In this document: positions 42,290 through 45,241 of the stretch, piece by piece | Position numbering within the stretch: the first letter of the stretch is position 1 | Layout: each line of letters starts with the position of its first letter | Assembly (NCBI GenBank): GCA_964581465.1 | Contig: CAZOOP010000032.1 | Span: 1 to 45,241, forward strand | Length of the DNA stretch: 45,241 nucleotides | Direction: 5' to 3' | Source: WJMB01 sp964581465 | GTDB lineage: Bacteria > RBG-13-66-14 | Program-made: the position numbers and the translations under genes | The notes under the pieces: model-generated | Told to the model about the DNA's origin: nothing | Database searches by the model: none | The model's input: the letters and a program-made list of their open reading frames with translations, nothing else

Positions 42290-42364
42290 TGTCAACGGCA
42301 AGAACTGTCAACGGCAAGAACTGTCAACGGCAAGAACTGTCAACGGCAAGAACTGTCAACGGCA
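42290..42364 (+). repeat. 16-bp tandem array, 4.7 copies
   Basis: TGTCAACGGCAAGAAC is repeated perfectly four times (42290-42353), followed by a partial copy of 11 bases. The decamer GTCTTCGAAG flanks the array on both sides (42280-42289 and 42375-42384) in the same orientation. It behaves like a variable-number repeat. Confidence 0.95.
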
Positions 42365-42384
42365 TCCAGCGGGTGTCTTCGAAG

Positions 42385-42583
42385 CAGTCTTGCCAGGCTG
42401 GACTGAGCCGATCCAACCGATACGCTGCGCACCCGGCAGGCTGGGGACTCGTTGTCGCTGCTGGACGGCTCGCAGCGGAGTCTGACAAGAGCGTCTCGCC
42501 GCCGCCCACACTTCACAGCGGGGGCGTGGGTGAGTTAGACTGGGAGCTGCTGGATAGACCAACTCTTCGACGAGGAAGGCCGG
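42385..42583. other. Region upstream of gatB
   Basis: It should hold the gatB promoter, but no convincing -35/-10 pair was found. GAGGAAGG near 42570 is the gatB ribosome site. Confidence 0.4.
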
Positions 42584-44074
42584 ATGAGCGAAAACAGTAT
42601 GGAGGTGCGCCTGAGCGCGGCGCTGGAACGCTACGAGCCGACGATCGGCCTGGAGGTCCAGTTGCAGGCCAACACGCGCAGCAAGGCCTACTGCGGCTGC
42701 GCCAACGTCTACGGCGCCGAGCCCAACACCCGGGTCTGCCCGGTCTGCACGGGCCAGCCGGGCTCGCTGCCCGTGCCCAACCGCGGCGCCTTCGAGAAGG
42801 CCCTGCGCATCGCCCTGGCCCTGGATTGCCGCATCGCCGAGCAGGTTCACTTCGATCGCAAGAACTACTTCTACCCGGACCTGCCCAAGGGCTATCAGAT
42901 CACCCAACACACGGCGCCTCTGGGCCGGGGCGGCGAGCTGCGCTTCCCCGCCGAACGCTATGCCGAGGCGGCCCTCGGGCGGGTGGCGATCGAGCGTGTC
43001 CACCTCGAGGAGGACACGGCCAAAAGCGTCCACGGACTCGACGGCGAAGCGCTGATCGACTTCAACCGTGCCGGGGTGCCCCTGCTCGAGGTGGTCACCG
43101 AGCCCTGCATCCACGATCCGCAAACGGCCTACTACTACCTGCTGGCCTTCCGCGACATCCTGCTCTGGATCGACGCTTCGGACTGCAACATGGAGGAGGG
43201 CTCGCTGCGGGTGGACACCAACATCTCGGTGGCGCCCAGGGGAAGCGCCGAGCTGGGCACGAAGGTGGAGGTCAAGAACCTCAACAGCTTCAAGGGGGTT
43301 CAGGGGGCGCTGGAGTACGAGATCGTCCGCCAGGCCGAGCTGCTGGACACCGGCGGCCGGGTGGTCCAGGAGACCCGGCACTGGGACGCGCCCAGCGGAA
43401 CGACCCTGGCCGGACGGGTCAAGGAGGGCTCGATGGACTACCGCTACTTCCCCGAGCCCGACATCCCGCCGCTGGCGATCCCCCGGGAGTGGGTGGAGGA
43501 GATCCGGCGCGAGATGAGCGAGCTGCCCCAGCAGGCCCGGGAACGCCTGCACGCCGCGGGTTTGTCCGGGTACGACGCCTGGGTGCTGGTCGACGACCGC
43601 GAGCGCCTGGCCTACTACGAGGCCGTGGTCGCCGCCGGGGCGCCGGCCAAACCGGCGGCGAACTGGGTCAACGGCGATCTGGCGGCGTTGCTCAAGGGTT
43701 CCGAGCTGTCCTTCGCGGACTGCCCTCTGCCCTCTGAGCACCTGGCCGAGCTGATCGGCCTGCTGGAAACGAACAAGATCAACACCAAGGCGGCCAAGCA
43801 GGTCCTCGAGGCGGCCTACGGCGGCGGGGGCGGCCCGGCGGAGATCGTTGAACAGCGGGGCCTGGCCCAGATCAGCGACGCCGGGGCTGTGCGCGCGATG
43901 GTTGAAAGGGTTATCGAGGAGAGCCCCGACGAGGTCGAGGCCTACCGCAACGGCAAGACCGCCCTGCTCAAATTCTTCGTGGGGCGGGTGATGAAGGCCA
44001 GTCGGGGCAAGGCCGATCCCAGGCTGGCCAACGAGCTGGCCCGCGAGTTGCTGGATGGGGATAAGGGTGCTTGA
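42584..44074 (+). CDS. gatB: Asp-tRNA(Asn)/Glu-tRNA(Gln) amidotransferase subunit B
   Basis: The product has 496 residues from the ATG at 42584 behind GAGGAAGG. The catalytic cradle domain starts YEPTIGLEVQLQANTRSKAYC and includes the zinc site Cys37, Cys39, Cys52, Cys55 (CGC, then CPVC). YFYPDLPKGYQITQ, VHLEEDTAKS, DFNRAGVPLLEVVTEP and MEEGSLRVDTNIS are all typical. The helical and YqeY-like tail domains follow, ending LLKFFVGRVMKASRGKADP. It phosphorylates and amidates mischarged Glu/Asp-tRNA with GatA and GatC, which are not in the window. The stop overlaps the ATG of the next gene (TGATG). Confidence 0.97.
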   Translation: MSENSMEVRLSAALERYEPTIGLEVQLQANTRSKAYCGCANVYGAEPNTRVCPVCTGQPGSLPVPNRGAFEKALRIALALDCRIAEQVHFDRKNYFYPDLPKGYQITQHTAPLGRGGELRFPAERYAEAALGRVAIERVHLEEDTAKSVHGLDGEALIDFNRAGVPLLEVVTEPCIHDPQTAYYYLLAFRDILLWIDASDCNMEEGSLRVDTNISVAPRGSAELGTKVEVKNLNSFKGVQGALEYEIVRQAELLDTGGRVVQETRHWDAPSGTTLAGRVKEGSMDYRYFPEPDIPPLAIPREWVEEIRREMSELPQQARERLHAAGLSGYDAWVLVDDRERLAYYEAVVAAGAPAKPAANWVNGDLAALLKGSELSFADCPLPSEHLAELIGLLETNKINTKAAKQVLEAAYGGGGGPAEIVEQRGLAQISDAGAVRAMVERVIEESPDEVEAYRNGKTALLKFFVGRVMKASRGKADPRLANELARELLDGDKGA

Positions 44075-44952
44075 TGAGTTCTGGATTGAGTAAGGAGCCG
44101 ACTCGCGAGCTGACGAAGGGCGACGCCAGGCGGCTGGGTTGGAACGCCCTGGCGACGGCGCTGCTGGCGGCCGTCGTCGTGCAGGTCTTCCACGAGCTGG
44201 TCCACGGACTGCTGGCCGAGGCCTGCGGAGCAGAGTTCGTCCGCTGGAACCTTTTCGCCGCCTTCTGGGAGGGAAGTGTGAGCCCGGGCGCTCGGTCGCT
44301 GGTGGCCGGCGGCGCCCCGACGGCCAACATCCTCACCGGCCTGGCGGCGGTTTTTCTCGGCTCGAGAGGCTCAGTCAAACGCCGGGAGGGCTTGAATCTC
44401 TTCCTGCTCCACTTCGCCGCCCTGTCGCTCTTCAGCGGATTCGGCTATTTCCTCAAGGACGCGGCCCTCTACGATCCCGTCCGCGGCGGCCTCGGCGATA
44501 TCGCCGTGGTGCTGGAGCACCTCGGCGGCGGCTGGCTCTGGCGGGGCTCGTTCATCCTGCTGGGCGCCGGGGGCTGGGTCTGGACCTTCTTCTGGCTGGG
44601 CGGACGGGTCCAGCGGCTGACCCCCGTCGTCACCGACAAGACCCAGCGCCTGCGTACGGCCCGGTCGCTGCTGCTGACGCCCTACCTCGCGGTCTGCGCC
44701 GTCTTCAGCGCATTGGGACTGGGTCACCCCTTCGGCGTCTACGGGCTCATCCTGACCGCCCTGCATTACTGGCTGGGCTACAGCGGCCTGCTCTGGGCCT
44801 TTCTGCAGGCCGCGTACTGGCGCAAGCCCTCACCGGGGGAACACGTCGCCGCCGAGCTGCCGCTGCGTATCCGCTGGGGCTGGCTCATCACCGCCGTCGT
44901 GGTTCTCGTCGCCGCGGTTGTCCTGCTCCTCCCCGGCCTGGAACTCGCCTGA
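44074..44952 (+). CDS. Membrane protein with HExxH motif, M50-like metalloprotease candidate
   Basis: The product has 292 residues with an ATG at 44074 overlapping the gatB stop by one base; a TTG at 44071 is an alternative. The first membrane helix (about 24-48) contains HELVH (His40, Glu41, His44) in VFHELVHGLLAEACGAEF. About 30 residues later comes GGAPTANILTGLAAVF, similar to the GGPxxN region of site-2-type proteases, then four or five further helices. No LDG-type third ligand was found, so protease activity is uncertain. M50-like proteins cut substrates in the membrane. Coupling to gatB suggests co-expression, not a shared function. Confidence 0.65.
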   Translation: MSSGLSKEPTRELTKGDARRLGWNALATALLAAVVVQVFHELVHGLLAEACGAEFVRWNLFAAFWEGSVSPGARSLVAGGAPTANILTGLAAVFLGSRGSVKRREGLNLFLLHFAALSLFSGFGYFLKDAALYDPVRGGLGDIAVVLEHLGGGWLWRGSFILLGAGGWVWTFFWLGGRVQRLTPVVTDKTQRLRTARSLLLTPYLAVCAVFSALGLGHPFGVYGLILTALHYWLGYSGLLWAFLQAAYWRKPSPGEHVAAELPLRIRWGWLITAVVVLVAAVVLLLPGLELA

Positions 44953-44973
44953 GATCGGCTACTCTTTCGGAAC

Positions 44974-45241
44974 GGGATCATCACTTGAAACTGAAGGAAT
45001 GTCGAAAATCGACAGAGTCGCATTTAGATGGGAAGTGCCGACAACTACCTCACGAAAGTCTATGGCCTCATATAACCTGATCGGACCAATTGAGCGGTGT
45101 ATCCCGCAGGTAGTCGAGAGTGTTTTCGTCGTCGCGATGGCTGAATCTGAGCTGCCTTTCTCTGCGAAAGAGCCTGTCGTTGCGTATGAAGCCGCCGTGG
45201 TAGGCTTTTAGCATAGCCTCGGGAGCTCTCTGAGCCGTTGA
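44974..45241 (-). pseudogene. IS1595-family transposase remnant with terminal repeat, right window edge
   Basis: The minus strand reads INGSES..GYAKS in one frame, then GGFIRNDRLFRRERQLRF, DDENTLDYLRDT and a stop at 45070-45068. It is about 90% identical to the left-edge copy (1-234), in inverted orientation. After the stop come about 70 bases and the terminal repeat GGGATCATCACTTGAAACTG at 44974, which is the same end as the MITEs. This links the MITE family to this transposase. The 5' part lies beyond the window. Confidence 0.8.

Noticed and set aside
42290..42364. Possible CRISPR array
   Set aside because: The 16-bp units are directly adjacent with no spacers, and no cas genes are present.
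42290..42364. Possible plasmid-type iteron origin
   Set aside because: No replication initiator gene or AT-rich unwinding region is nearby, and the neighbours are chromosomal housekeeping genes.

Overview
The window looks like a GC-rich (protein-coding parts clearly above 60% G+C) fragment of an uncultured Gram-negative-type bacterium. Three secreted proteins carry FlgD/type IX-like C-terminal domains. There is also a PorV/PorQ-family outer-membrane protein, a CBM9/DUF5916 outer-membrane protein, TTG/GTG starts with strong Shine-Dalgarno sites and many C-terminal or N-terminal accessory domains. Together these suggest an FCB-group-like candidate phylum (Coatesbacteria/Eisenbacteria/Fermentibacteria/WOR-3 style). 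That placement is inference; there is no rRNA in the window.

Layout. 1-238: broken IS1595-family (ISXO2-like) transposase end. 511-1980: two small cupredoxins on either side of a MITE. 2136-3974: secreted M6-like protein with an altered zinc motif. 3975-5471: MITE plus a second broken IS1595 transposase. 5472-6419: PorV/PorQ-like protein. 7196-8677: GT-C-type membrane protein. 9136-12474 (minus): zinc ribbon/adenylate cyclase/AAA/TPR regulator. 12685-15505 (minus): PadR regulator followed by a frameshifted DUF5916 gene. 16557-16643: tRNA-Leu(CAA). 16753-18089 (minus): CofE-like protein and an AT-rich zinc-finger gene. 18589-20604: sucCD. 20784-22376: secreted tandem-repeat protein. 22545-25702 (minus): mrdA-rodA. 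26026-26829: double zinc-ribbon/GYF-like protein. 28297-34488: zinc-ribbon pseudokinase/beta-propeller protein, then dnaE. 36650-41356: recJ, then a BNR-propeller/M28-like protein. 42584-44952: gatB, then an M50-like membrane protein. 44974-45241 (minus): another IS1595 remnant with its terminal repeat.

The core genes (sucCD, mrdA-rodA, dnaE, recJ, gatB, tRNA-Leu) are intact and ordinary. The gaps between them are filled with a non-autonomous element family. Six full copies of a 339-355 bp MITE share GGGATYATCAC terminal inverted repeats with the IS1595 remnant at the right end. Three copies keep recognisable 8-bp target duplications, one of them perfect. A second, older mosaic repeat family (called R2, R3 and R4 here) occupies the same gaps. 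Both ends of the window lie in inverted copies of the transposase remnant, as expected if the sequence is a contig broken at repeats.

A second theme is loss of catalytic residues in recognisable enzyme folds: a cupredoxin without its copper ligands, an M6 peptidase with HTFAH in place of HExxH, an M28 peptidase with all metal positions changed, and a kinase with HGN and DVE in place of HRD and DFG. A third theme is N-terminal zinc ribbons on three different regulatory-type proteins. The two cupredoxins share a C-terminal TSWG...YR tag distinct from the FlgD-like C-termini of the larger secreted proteins.
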